From DALYJJ01 sp031969915 (GTDB taxonomy: Bacteria > Acidobacteriota > Terriglobia > Bryobacterales > Bryobacteraceae), in assembly GCA_031969915.1 (NCBI GenBank), contig DALYJJ010000008.1, forward strand, positions 1-64,000: a stretch of DNA of 64,000 nucleotides, in the 5' to 3' direction. Positions within the stretch are counted from its first letter, which is position 1, and the number at the start of each line of letters is the position of its first letter. Positions 18,848 through 27,324 of this stretch are shown here, in pieces. Under the pieces are notes generated by a model. It saw nothing but the letters and a program-made list of their open reading frames with translations, had not been told where the DNA came from and made no database searches. The position numbers were made by a program, and so were the translations under genes.

Positions 18848-18849
18848 GG

Positions 18850-19959
18850 CTACCGGTCAACCTCCCCCAGTACGATATCTATGGTACCGATGATGGCCAC
18901 GACGTCCGCAACCAGGGCGCCCTTGCACATCGGCTCGAGCGCCTGCAAATTCACGAACGACGGCGGCCGCACGCGAACCCGGTAGGGGTTCAATCCGCCG
19001 TCGCTCACTACGTAGTAACCCAACTCGCCCTTGGGCGCCTCAATCGAAACGTAGGCCTCGCCTACGGGCGGCTTGATGACCTTGGGCACCTTGGCCATGA
19101 TGGGCCCCTCGGGAATGCCTTCCACGGCCTGCCGCAGGATGCGCACGCTTTGCCGCATCTCCTCCATGCGCACGATGTAGCGGTCGTAGGTGTCGCCGTT
19201 CTGGCGCGTGGGGATCTTGAAGTCGTACTTCTCGTAGCCCGAGTACGGCTGGGCTTTCCGCAAGTCCCATTCGACCCCGGCGGCGCGGATCAGCGGCCCG
19301 GTGACGCCGTACGCCTTGCACTGGTCCGCCGTGAGAATGCCCACGTTCTGCAGGCGGCTCACCCACATGCGGTTGCCCGTGAGCAGCTCTTCGTACTCGT
19401 CCACCTTCGGCAGGAACAGGTCGCAGAAGGCGCGCACGTCCTTTTCGAAGTCCTCGTAGATCTCGTAGAGGCAGCCGCCGATGCGGAAGGCGTGCGTGGT
19501 GAGCCGCGCCCCGCAGTACTTTTCGAAGATCTCCAGGCAGTACTCGCGTTCGCGCATCACGTAGAAGAGCGGCGTGATGGCGCCGACGTCGAGGGCGTGC
19601 GTGCCCAGCCAGAGCAGGTGGCTGGCGATCCGGTTCAGCTCCGTGAGGATCACCCGGATGGCCTGCGCGCGCGGGGGCGCTTCCACGTTCAGCAGCTTCT
19701 CCACCGCCAGGCAATAGCCGAGGCCGTTCGACACCGCAGCCACGTAATCCATGCGATCGACGTAGGGGGCGAACTGGGCCCAGGTGCGGTTCTCGGCGAT
19801 CTTCTCCACGCCCCGGTGCAAGTACCCGATGACGCACTCGGTCCCGTTGACCTTCTCGCCGTCCAACTTCAGGATCACGCGCAGCACGCCGTGTGTGGAT
19901 GGGTGCTGCGGCCCCATGTTGATGACGAGTTCGTTGGCGTCGAGGAAGGTCTGCGCCAT
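18850..19959 (-). CDS. nuoD: NADH-quinone oxidoreductase subunit D (49 kDa)
   Basis: 369 residues, slightly short but complete. Starts with the quinone-site block NMGPQHPSTHGVLRVILKLDGE, here split by normal family positions; YLHRGVEKIAENRTW and the C-terminal AIIGTIDIVLGEVDR are diagnostic. Forms the quinone pocket with NuoB. It begins 3 bases after nuoC and is a separate gene, not the fused nuoCD of E. coli. Confidence 0.96.
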   Translation of the reverse strand: MAQTFLDANELVINMGPQHPSTHGVLRVILKLDGEKVNGTECVIGYLHRGVEKIAENRTWAQFAPYVDRMDYVAAVSNGLGYCLAVEKLLNVEAPPRAQAIRVILTELNRIASHLLWLGTHALDVGAITPLFYVMREREYCLEIFEKYCGARLTTHAFRIGGCLYEIYEDFEKDVRAFCDLFLPKVDEYEELLTGNRMWVSRLQNVGILTADQCKAYGVTGPLIRAAGVEWDLRKAQPYSGYEKYDFKIPTRQNGDTYDRYIVRMEEMRQSVRILRQAVEGIPEGPIMAKVPKVIKPPVGEAYVSIEAPKGELGYYVVSDGGLNPYRVRVRPPSFVNLQALEPMCKGALVADVVAIIGTIDIVLGEVDR

Positions 19960-19962
19960 ATC

Positions 19963-20733
19963 CTATTGCCCGCTCTCGATCCCCAGGTTTTCCTGAACCC
20001 ACCGGTTGTCCATCTGCGTGATGCCCTGCTCTTTGCGCAGCGGGAAGCCGGTCCACTCGTCCGGCATCAGGATGCGCTTGAGGTCCGGGTGCCCCACGAA
20101 CTCTACGCCGAACATGTCGTAGACTTCGCGTTCGAGCCAGTTGGCGGTGGGATGCACGTCCACGCAGGTGCGAACCCGATCGCCATCCCGCACCAAGGCC
20201 TTCACGCGAATCCGCTCGTTGCGAGCGAAGCTGTAGAGGATGTAGACCAGGTCGAAGTGCGACTCTTCCCGCTTCGGCCAGTGCGCGGCGGTGAGGTCGA
20301 CGAGACAATCGAAGTCCTCTTCGTCCCTGAGATACTCGATCAGCGCGACGGCCGCCTCGGGCTTGACGACGAAGAAATTCTGTCCCAGGTAGCCCGCCGC
20401 CTCCTTGATGTCGGCGCCGAAGTGCGATTTCACACGGGCGGTGAACTCGTTCTCCCAGGGAGTGGTCACCATCACCGCGGGTGGCTTGGGCGGCGGAGGG
20501 GCCTTCGGGGCGGCAGGCTTGGCGGCTCCCGCTCCTGCTGCTGCCGCGGCGGCTGCCGCTGCACCCGCGGGCTTCGCCGGAGCAGGCTTCGCGGGCGCGG
20601 CGGGTTTGGCTTCCGCAGCCGCTGCCGGCTGCGCCCCACTTTCCGTTGGTCCCGCGCCGGGCTTCGCTGCCGGCGAGCTCTCCGGCGGCTGCGCCGCGTC
20701 CGGAGAAGCTTCGGGTTTCTGCTCGTCCGCCAT
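19963..20733 (-). CDS. nuoC: NADH-quinone oxidoreductase subunit C with Ala/Pro-rich N-terminal extension
   Basis: 256 residues. The catalytic-arm domain occupies about residues 95-250 and carries the 30-kDa signature EREVYDMFGVEFVGHPDLKR. The first ~85 residues are a low-complexity Ala/Pro/Lys tract absent from ordinary NuoC (about 160-200 residues). First gene of the operon as seen here. Upstream on the same strand there is no nuoA or nuoB; instead a divergent GNAT gene starts at 20890, so the promoter must lie in the 156-base gap or inside the GNAT gene. Confidence 0.95.
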   Translation of the reverse strand: MADEQKPEASPDAAQPPESSPAAKPGAGPTESGAQPAAAAEAKPAAPAKPAPAKPAGAAAAAAAAAGAGAAKPAAPKAPPPPKPPAVMVTTPWENEFTARVKSHFGADIKEAAGYLGQNFFVVKPEAAVALIEYLRDEEDFDCLVDLTAAHWPKREESHFDLVYILYSFARNERIRVKALVRDGDRVRTCVDVHPTANWLEREVYDMFGVEFVGHPDLKRILMPDEWTGFPLRKEQGITQMDNRWVQENLGIESGQ

Positions 20734-20889
20734 GTAGGTCCGACCGAAGAACGAACCTCATGAGTATCACGCGGGCGACGGGAGTGTCAATTTTGCGCGG
20801 CGCTTCGAGAAGGCGATCTCGGCCCGTCTGGCGCCGCAAATCCCGCCGCATCAACGCGACTATTCGTTTTTCGGACCTTTTATGCGATT

Positions 20890-21486
20890 ATGAGCGCGAT
20901 GGGGCTCCCCGACGGCTATACCGCTCTCCCGCCCGGCAAGCTGGCGGCCGTGGTGACATATCTTGAGATGCGCGCCCCCGGGCCGCTACCGCCGGTCTCC
21001 AGCCGGTTTGACATCCGCCTGGTTCCGCGGCCGGACCTGGGATGGTACCGGGACCTGTTCCGCCGCGTGGGCGAAGACTGGCTCTGGTTCAGCCGCCTGC
21101 GAATGAGCGACGGTGAACTTGCGGCCATCGTCCACGACGCCGCGGTGGACGTTTTCGCGCTGCGGACGGAGGGGGGCGACGAGGGACTGCTGGAACTCGA
21201 CCGGCGCGATCTCCCGAACGTCGAGCTGGCGTTCCTGGGCGTTGCGGCGAAGGTGATTCAGCAGGGGGCGGGGCGGGCGCTGATGCGAACGGCGCTGGAA
21301 CACGCCTGGCGGCCGGGGACGGAGCGCTTCTGGGTGCACACCTGTTCGCTCGACCACCCACGCGCCCTCGGCTTCTACATCCAAGCGGGCTTCACGCCGT
21401 ACAAGAGGGCGATCGAGGTGTTCGACGATCCGAGGCGCACGGGGGACCTGCCCGTCACGGCGGCGCCGCAGATCCCGCTCCTTTAG
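20890..21486 (+). CDS. GNAT-family N-acetyltransferase
   Basis: 198 residues. The acetyl-CoA core is at about residues 75-180: VDVFALRT strand, LDRRDLPNVELAFLGV, the pyrophosphate loop QQGAGRALM (canonical Q/RxxGxG/A), and the late HPRALGFYIQAGF helix-strand pair typical of GNAT. Substrate unknown. The N-terminal ~60 residues are an extension without a recognised motif. No clear SD; an ATG three codons further in is equally possible. Divergent from nuoC. Confidence 0.85.
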   Translation: MSAMGLPDGYTALPPGKLAAVVTYLEMRAPGPLPPVSSRFDIRLVPRPDLGWYRDLFRRVGEDWLWFSRLRMSDGELAAIVHDAAVDVFALRTEGGDEGLLELDRRDLPNVELAFLGVAAKVIQQGAGRALMRTALEHAWRPGTERFWVHTCSLDHPRALGFYIQAGFTPYKRAIEVFDDPRRTGDLPVTAAPQIPLL

Positions 21487-21619
21487 GGGTCTTCAGTCAG
21501 CGGGTCGAGGTTGCCGATCGGCAGGCCATCGCGTTCGGGGTAGCGAGCGTCAGGATCGCGCCGAGTGTTCGCTTCGGCTCCCCTGACTGGGCGGGCAGGC
21601 GGACGGCCTGGCCGCACGG

Positions 21620-22036
21620 CTATGGCACCCTCGTCGTCTGATGGGCCGCAAGGCGCCACGCTCCGCCCCGCTTGACCCAGAGGTGGAGCATCATCAGGTG
21701 ATCGTTGAACGGCCCTTTGTCGTTGGTGCCGCGGGTACGCACCCAGGAGTGCGCGACGGCGGAATCGGCGTACACGACGACGCTAGTCTTTTCGATGTCG
21801 ATGCCCGTGTACTTCTGTTTACCGGACTTGAGGCGGCCGAGGTAGGTGGCTTTGTCCTCGACCACGCCGGTGGAGTGCGCGTAGATCAATTCCGGCGTAT
21901 AGATCTTCTCGAGCGCCGGGAGGTCGGCGGCCACCACGGCCGCGGCCCATTTGAGATCGGCGGCCTTCACGTCGTCCTCGGGAGCGCCCCAAAGGGCGGC
22001 TGCTGCGAGCATCATCCCTGCGATCAGTCTCTTCAC
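21620..22036 (-). CDS. Secreted NTF2-like / DUF4440 protein
   Basis: 138 residues from the GTG at 22036, which has AGGGGG about 8 bases upstream and opens a signal peptide (VKRLIAGMMLAAAALWG). An in-frame start at 22069 would add 11 residues before the signal. The mature domain has the SnoaL/DUF4440 pattern: an N-terminal helix AVVAADLPALEKIYTPELIY, then TGVVEDKATYLGRLKSG, and the closing strands HLWVKRGGAWRLAAHQTTRV. Cone-shaped fold, ligand or enzymatic role unknown. It faces away from the RsbW-like gene. Confidence 0.8.
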   Translation of the reverse strand: MKRLIAGMMLAAAALWGAPEDDVKAADLKWAAAVVAADLPALEKIYTPELIYAHSTGVVEDKATYLGRLKSGKQKYTGIDIEKTSVVVYADSAVAHSWVRTRGTNDKGPFNDHLMMLHLWVKRGGAWRLAAHQTTRVP

Positions 22037-22122
22037 CTGAAACCCCCTGCGCTTGACTTGACCAAACACATTGTTCTATGTTGTCGATTCGCCTTGGCCT
22101 ACGCTGCGGCTGTGTAAATACT

Positions 22123-22566
22123 ATGGCAGATCAGGATCGCGGTGTGACGCCCAGCGTGGACACCTCGCTCGCCTCGACGCTGGACAGCGTCGATAGCGCG
22201 GAGGAGCTTGTCCTCAAAGCCGCCCAGGAAGCCGGTGTCGATGAAGACGAGCTGCATCGTGTGGGCATGGCCGTCCGCGAGGCCATGGTCAACGCGGTGG
22301 TGCACGGCAACCGGTATAGCGCGAACAAGACCGTCCGCCTGATGATCAGCGTGGAGCCCGACCGCATGACCGTGCGCATCACGGATCAGGGCGATGGCTT
22401 CGATCCGGTGGAGGTGCCGGATCCATTGGCCCAGGAAAACCTCCTGCGCCAGTCCGGCCGCGGTATTCTTCTGATTCGTGCCTTCGTGGACCGTTTCCAC
22501 GTACGCCGCGTGGAACCGAATGGCACGGAAGTGACGCTGGTGAAGTACCTCAGCCGGCCCAGTTAG
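22123..22566 (+). CDS. RsbW-like serine kinase / anti-sigma-factor-type HATPase
   Basis: 147 residues from the ATG at 22123; an earlier ATG at 22078 adds 15 non-conserved residues. GHKL ATPase boxes: N-box EAMVNAVVHGN near residue 53, G1 box DQGDGFD at 88-94, G2 box SGRGILLI at 111-118. Known: such small single-domain kinases phosphorylate STAS antagonists and bind sigma factors (RsbW, SpoIIAB). It is followed 33 bases later by just such a STAS protein. No sigma factor or PP2C phosphatase lies nearby, so the target is elsewhere. Confidence 0.9.
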   Translation: MADQDRGVTPSVDTSLASTLDSVDSAEELVLKAAQEAGVDEDELHRVGMAVREAMVNAVVHGNRYSANKTVRLMISVEPDRMTVRITDQGDGFDPVEVPDPLAQENLLRQSGRGILLIRAFVDRFHVRRVEPNGTEVTLVKYLSRPS

Positions 22567-22599
22567 GGTGTTTTTGAGTTCTCCAGGAGGCCTCCGTTC

Positions 22600-22944
22600 A
22601 TGAGCGTGAAGTTGACCACAAGGCAGGTTGGCGATGTGACCGTCATCGACGCCGCCGGCCGCATCACTTTGGGAGAAGGCTCCAGCGCCTTCCGTGACAC
22701 CATCCGCGATCTGATCGCCAAAGGGGACAAGAAGATCCTTCTGAACCTCGGCGATGTGTCCTACATCGACAGCTCCGGTATCGGCGAACTGGTTTCCGCC
22801 TTCACCACCGTCACCAACCACGGCGGGATTCTGAAGCTGTTGAACCTCACCAAGAGGGTTCAGGACCTGCTGCAGATCACCAAGCTTTATACGGTCTTCG
22901 AAGTTCACGAAGACGAGGCCGCTGCGGTCCGCAGCTACGCCTAA
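22600..22944 (+). CDS. STAS-domain anti-sigma-factor antagonist (RsbV/SpoIIAA-like)
   Basis: 114 residues with an AGGAGG SD upstream of the ATG. Single STAS domain; the phosphorylation loop YIDSSGIGEL places the target serine at residue 58 in the usual position. Expected partner of the kinase encoded just upstream: unphosphorylated it would sequester the kinase, phosphorylated it would release it. Two-gene partner-switch module, followed by a strong hairpin. Confidence 0.92.
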   Translation: MSVKLTTRQVGDVTVIDAAGRITLGEGSSAFRDTIRDLIAKGDKKILLNLGDVSYIDSSGIGELVSAFTTVTNHGGILKLLNLTKRVQDLLQITKLYTVFEVHEDEAAAVRSYA

Positions 22945-22967
22945 ACGTAACGTACGTAACTAACCGG

Positions 22968-22997
22968 GGCGGATGAGAATTCGGGGGCTCGTCCGCC
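22968..22997. terminator. 10-bp hairpin after the STAS gene
   Basis: GGCGGATGAG (22968-22977) pairs with CTCGTCCGCC (22988-22997), one G-T wobble, 10-base loop. It sits 23 bases after the STAS stop and 47 bases before the next start. No T-tract follows, so it may terminate weakly or serve as a leader structure of the regulator gene. Confidence 0.4.
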
Positions 22998-23044
22998 ACT
23001 AAGCGAATGAGGCCTGCGCTTTCGGCAGGTCGTTGGAGAGGGCA

Positions 23045-23698
23045 TTGAACCAGCCCACCCCCGTTACGATTCTTCTCGCCGAGCAGCTTGCGCTAGTGCG
23101 CGACGGTCTCGCTGCACTGTGCGCCCTGCGTCCCGAATGGCACGTGGTGGCACAGTCGGCGGACGGCGCCGACGCGTTCGACCGCATCTGCGCGCTTCGT
23201 CCGGACGTGGCGGTTCTGGACCTTCATCTTCCCAACCTCTACTGCCTGGAATTAGTGCGCCGCATGCAGGATCGCGGGCTGGCGACGAAGCCGATCGTGC
23301 TCTCCGACCGGCAGGACCGCAAGACGGTAATGGAGGCGCTGCGCACCGGCGCGAGCGGATTCGTGCTCAAGTCCTGCCCGGGCGCGGAGTTTCTGGAGGC
23401 GATCCGGATGGTGTCCGAAGGCGGCGTGTTCGTATCGCCGTCCATCGAGGTAGGCCGCATGTTCACCACCAAGACCAAGCATGCGCCCGAGGATCCGATC
23501 GAAAGCCTAAGTGCGCGCGAGTACCAGGTGTTCTCGCTGCTGATTGACGGCATGCGCGCCAAAGAGATCGCCGGCCGCCTCGATCTGAGCCCGAAGACGG
23601 TGGACACCTACCGCGCGAGCATGATGCGGAAGCTGGACATCCACGACCTGGCCGGCCTGGTCAAGTTCGCCATTCAGAAGAAGCTCATCGCGATGTAG
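23045..23698 (+). CDS. NarL/LuxR-type response regulator with atypical acidic pocket
   Basis: 217 residues from the TTG at 23045, with GGAGAGGG just upstream (an in-frame TTG at 23033 lies inside that SD). Receiver domain ~7-125 with phospho-acceptor Asp59 (VAVLDLHLP), switch Ser87 and Lys109. The Mg-binding acidic pair that normally reads DD is replaced by Glu13-Gln14 (LLAEQLALV). LuxR-type helix-turn-helix at ~155-210 (LSAREYQVFSLL, LSPKTVDTYRASMMRKL). Cytoplasmic DNA-binding regulator; no histidine kinase next to it. It follows the RsbW/STAS pair and ends 14 bases inside the convergent VOC gene. Confidence 0.9.
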   Translation: MNQPTPVTILLAEQLALVRDGLAALCALRPEWHVVAQSADGADAFDRICALRPDVAVLDLHLPNLYCLELVRRMQDRGLATKPIVLSDRQDRKTVMEALRTGASGFVLKSCPGAEFLEAIRMVSEGGVFVSPSIEVGRMFTTKTKHAPEDPIESLSAREYQVFSLLIDGMRAKEIAGRLDLSPKTVDTYRASMMRKLDIHDLAGLVKFAIQKKLIAM

Positions 23699-24050
23699 AT
23701 TCGCGCTGCCACAGCGCAAAGGGAAGCCCTTGCGGGTCCAGAAGCACCGCGAGTTCTCCTCCTTCGGGCAGCTTGGTTGGCGGGATCAGGAGCTTCGCCC
23801 CCAGGGAGACGGCCCGGTCCGCCATCGCCCGCGCGTCGTCGGCCGCGATGAAGAGCTGCACGAAGGCGGAGGCCTGCGGTGGAGCGGGCCAGATGCCTCC
23901 CTGGATGCCCTCATCGGAGCCGGTGTGGATGCGCCGGTATCCCATCGGGTTGCCGGCGTCGACCTGCCAGCCAAAGAGGTCCTGGCAAAATCGCGCTGTG
24001 CCATCGGGATCCTTGGAGAGGATCTGGAAGTGCATTACGGGGTGCGCCAT
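23685..24050 (-). CDS. VOC (glyoxalase/bleomycin-resistance) superfamily protein
   Basis: 121 residues from the ATG at 24050 with GGGAGA upstream. One VOC unit pair: MHFQILSKDPDGTARFCQDLFGW, here abbreviated by its pieces HFQILSKD and FCQDLFGW, then FVQLFIAADDARAMADRAV and the closing DPQGLPFALWQ. Proteins of this subtype have no assigned substrate; the usual metal ligands are only partly present. Its ATG lies inside the 3' end of the upstream regulator gene (16-base overlap), so the two are co-translated. Confidence 0.85.
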   Translation of the reverse strand: MAHPVMHFQILSKDPDGTARFCQDLFGWQVDAGNPMGYRRIHTGSDEGIQGGIWPAPPQASAFVQLFIAADDARAMADRAVSLGAKLLIPPTKLPEGGELAVLLDPQGLPFALWQRESTSR

Positions 24051-24592
24051 TGTTTCTCCCTGATTCGAGTCAATGCCAGGCGGCGGAACTCCGCTTCGCC
24101 GCCCGCGGTTTCTTCGGTTGCCCGCCACACGCCCTGGTGGCCGGTGGCGATGAGACCCAGCCGGAGCAAACGCGCCAGGGCGACGTTCACCTCGTCCACG
24201 CTCACGCCCCATTCCTGCGCCCGGCGGCGCGAATCGCCGTCGAACCCTTCCTCCGCGGCCAGCCGGTACAAGCGCCAGTGCTCCGGCCGGCCGATCACCG
24301 CCAACGCTTCCGCCGACCAGTGCCGCAGTTCTTCTTCGCGCGAGCGGTCGGCTGTGGCCTGCAGGCGCTGCGCCGCGACGTAGGCCGCGGTTTCTTCGGC
24401 GAGGAGTCCCAGCCGCTGGCCCCACGCCCTGATGCTGGCGGCGGGGATCGGCCGCTTCCCGCGCAGCGCCTGCGAGAGTGTGGCGTGATCCGCGCCCAGA
24501 AACGACGCGAACGCTCGCAGGGAGTAGCGCGGATTCGCGGAGCGCCGGGCGTGCAACTCGTTCAGCAGCCGCTCACGGAATCCATCGGGCAC
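24035..24592 (-). CDS. TIGR02147-like helix-turn-helix regulator
   Basis: 185 residues. The N-terminus NPRYSLRAFASFLGADHATL leads into a cro/C1-type helix-turn-helix followed by SQALRGKRPIP, the hallmark arrangement of TIGR02147/DUF4423 proteins known from Fibrobacter and Bdellovibrio. The C-terminal part (WGVSVDEVNVALARLLRLGLI) is a winged-helix-like domain. Cytoplasmic. It overlaps the VOC gene by 16 bases and probably controls it, which is inference from the arrangement. Confidence 0.75.
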   Translation of the reverse strand: MPDGFRERLLNELHARRSANPRYSLRAFASFLGADHATLSQALRGKRPIPAASIRAWGQRLGLLAEETAAYVAAQRLQATADRSREEELRHWSAEALAVIGRPEHWRLYRLAAEEGFDGDSRRRAQEWGVSVDEVNVALARLLRLGLIATGHQGVWRATEETAGGEAEFRRLALTRIREKQWRTP

Positions 24593-24724
24593 GGTTGCCG
24601 ATCATAGCGCCATCGGAATCCGGTTGGGAAGGGAAAACCGTGTGGAAGCGGGGCATCGGGCTGCCCCGGTTTGTATCGCGCAACCCCGTGGTATCCTGTG
24701 GGTTAACCCCCTCAAGAGGTTTCC

Positions 24725-25432
24725 GTGGATAGAGTCACCCGTAAGGAATTGAAGTCAGACCGCTTCGCGCAGGAGGTCGGGCACACTGTCGAGTACGTTT
24801 CCGAGCATAAGAGCCAGGTTGTCCGTTATGGCGCCATTGCGCTGGGCGTGATTCTGCTCGGCGCCGGTATCTACTTCTACCGCAACTACACGCACGGTCA
24901 GCGACAGGCTCTGCTGAAAGAGGCGATTCACGTTTCCCAGGGCACCGTTGGGCCCGCGCAGAGCCCGTTGGCCAAGACCTTCAACACGCAGCAGGAGAAG
25001 GACACGGCCGCGGAGAAAGCGTTCAGCGATGTGATCGCCAAGTTCCCCGGGTCCGACGAAGCGATCTATGCGGCGTACATGGTTGGCAACATCGCGGTGG
25101 ACAACAACCGGATGGCCGACGCAGAGAAACGGTACAAGGAAGTGATCGACTCCGGCCACGCCGACTATGCTTCGATCGCGCGCCTTTCGCTGGCCGAATA
25201 CTACGCGGCGCAGGGGAAGTACGACGAAGCCGACAAAGTGCTGCGCCCGCTGCTGGATAAGCCGACGACGCTGGTTTCGAAGGAAATGGCGACGATCGCG
25301 CTGGGCCGGGTGCTTGCTCAGTCGAAGCCGGATGAGGCACGCAAGCTGCTGGAGCCGCTCCGCACGTCGGAGCGGCTGCCGATCAGCCGCCTCGCGCTGA
25401 CCGAGCTGAGCGCGATGCAAACCAAGAAGTGA
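24725..25432 (+). CDS. Single-TM tetratricopeptide protein (YfgM-like)
   Basis: 235 residues from the GTG at 24725, with AAGAGG about 6 bases upstream. A cytoplasmic head (~1-33), one membrane helix around residues 34-53 (RYGAIALGVILLGAGIYFY), then TPR-like helices (SDEAIYAAYMVGNIAVDNN, DYASIARLSLAEYYAAQGK). The arrangement matches YfgM/Anc2-type membrane TPR proteins, which in E. coli associate with the SecYEG-PpiD exit site; transfer of that role is inference. It overlaps the dGTPase gene by 4 bases (GTGA). Confidence 0.82.
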   Translation: MDRVTRKELKSDRFAQEVGHTVEYVSEHKSQVVRYGAIALGVILLGAGIYFYRNYTHGQRQALLKEAIHVSQGTVGPAQSPLAKTFNTQQEKDTAAEKAFSDVIAKFPGSDEAIYAAYMVGNIAVDNNRMADAEKRYKEVIDSGHADYASIARLSLAEYYAAQGKYDEADKVLRPLLDKPTTLVSKEMATIALGRVLAQSKPDEARKLLEPLRTSERLPISRLALTELSAMQTKK

Positions 25433-26553
25433 CCGTGGCGGCCGGCGGACGCACACCTCTCGGCCATCTGCGTTTTCCCGTCGCCGCTTCGCAAGGCCGC
25501 CGCTACCCGGAGACCTTTCACCCGTACCGGAATGAGTTCCAGCGGGACCGCGACCGGGTGATTCATTCGCGCGCCTTCCGCCGCCTGGAGAACAAGACCC
25601 AGGTCTTCACGCCCAGCCTCTCCGATCACTTCCGCAACCGGCTGACGCACACCATGGAGGTGGCGCAGATCGCGCGTACCGTTGCCTCCGCGCTGGGTTT
25701 GGACGAGGATCTCACCGAGGCGCTGGCGCTGGTGCACGACATCGGACACCCGCCGTTCGCGCACGCCGGCGAAGAGGAGCTGGACCGGCAGATGCGGCGC
25801 TTCGGTGAGCGGTTCGATCACAACCTGCACGCGCTGCGCATTGTCGAGCGGTTCGAGCAGCGCTACGCCCGCTTCCCTGGGCTGAACCTCACCTACGAAG
25901 TGCGGGAGGGGATTGCGAAGCATTCGAGCGACCTCACGCCCGGCACACTCGACGAATATGCACCGCACTTGCGGCCGCCGCTTGAAGCGCAACTCATCGA
26001 CCTGGCGGATGAGACGGCGTACAATACGGCCGATTTGGACGATGCCTACTCGGCGGGGCTGTTCTCCATGGCCGAGATCGGGGAAGCGGTACCCGAGTAC
26101 GGCGCGATTCGAGAGGAGATCGACTTCCAGTTTCCGGCATCGCCGGAGAAGGTTCGTTTTCAGGAGGCTTTGCGCAGGCTGGTGGACCTGTTGGTGTCGG
26201 GGCTGATCGAGGGCACCGTGCAGGCGGCGCACTCTCTAGGGGATCATGAAGCGGTTCGAGCGCACCCGGTGCGGGTGGCCTGCTACACTGCGCCGGCCCG
26301 GGAGACCAGCCTTGCGCTAAAGGCGTTTCTGCGGCAGCGCGTGTACTTCTCGCCCGACCTGGTTGAGGAGCGACGCCGGGCGGCGGGCGCGATCGGAGAA
26401 CTGTTCGGCTTTTACCTGGAGAATCCCGGCCGGCTCCCCGAGGGGTACCTGGACGCCGGGGCCCCGCGCCACCGCGCGATCTGCGACTACATCGCGGGAA
26501 TGACCGACGGGTTCTTCGAGAGAACCTACCGGGAAACGCTGGGCGCCGGGTGA
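25429..26553 (+). CDS. dgt: dGTPase-like deoxynucleoside triphosphate triphosphohydrolase
   Basis: 374 residues. HD-domain metal ligands are visible: His in LTHTMEVAQIA, HD in LVHDIGHPPFAHAGEE, and the late Asp in ADETAYNTADLDDAY (first base replaced here by the true LADETAYNTADL). The family N-terminus YRNEFQRDRDRVIHSRAFRR is intact. Hydrolyses dNTPs to deoxynucleosides and tripolyphosphate; the substrate range of the short-type enzymes varies. Start GTG overlaps the previous stop, so it is translationally coupled to the TPR protein. Convergent with the ABC ATPase gene (12-base gap). Confidence 0.9.
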   Translation: MTVAAGGRTPLGHLRFPVAASQGRRYPETFHPYRNEFQRDRDRVIHSRAFRRLENKTQVFTPSLSDHFRNRLTHTMEVAQIARTVASALGLDEDLTEALALVHDIGHPPFAHAGEEELDRQMRRFGERFDHNLHALRIVERFEQRYARFPGLNLTYEVREGIAKHSSDLTPGTLDEYAPHLRPPLEAQLIDLADETAYNTADLDDAYSAGLFSMAEIGEAVPEYGAIREEIDFQFPASPEKVRFQEALRRLVDLLVSGLIEGTVQAAHSLGDHEAVRAHPVRVACYTAPARETSLALKAFLRQRVYFSPDLVEERRRAAGAIGELFGFYLENPGRLPEGYLDAGAPRHRAICDYIAGMTDGFFERTYRETLGAG

Positions 26554-26565
26554 AGAGCGCGCGGT

Positions 26566-27303
<738 letters not shown>

Positions 27304-27324
27304 GTTCTTCAGTTCCTGCCGTCC

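Noticed and set aside
18769..20763. Long plus-strand frame across nuoD/nuoC
   Set aside because: Antisense shadow; composition unlike a real protein.
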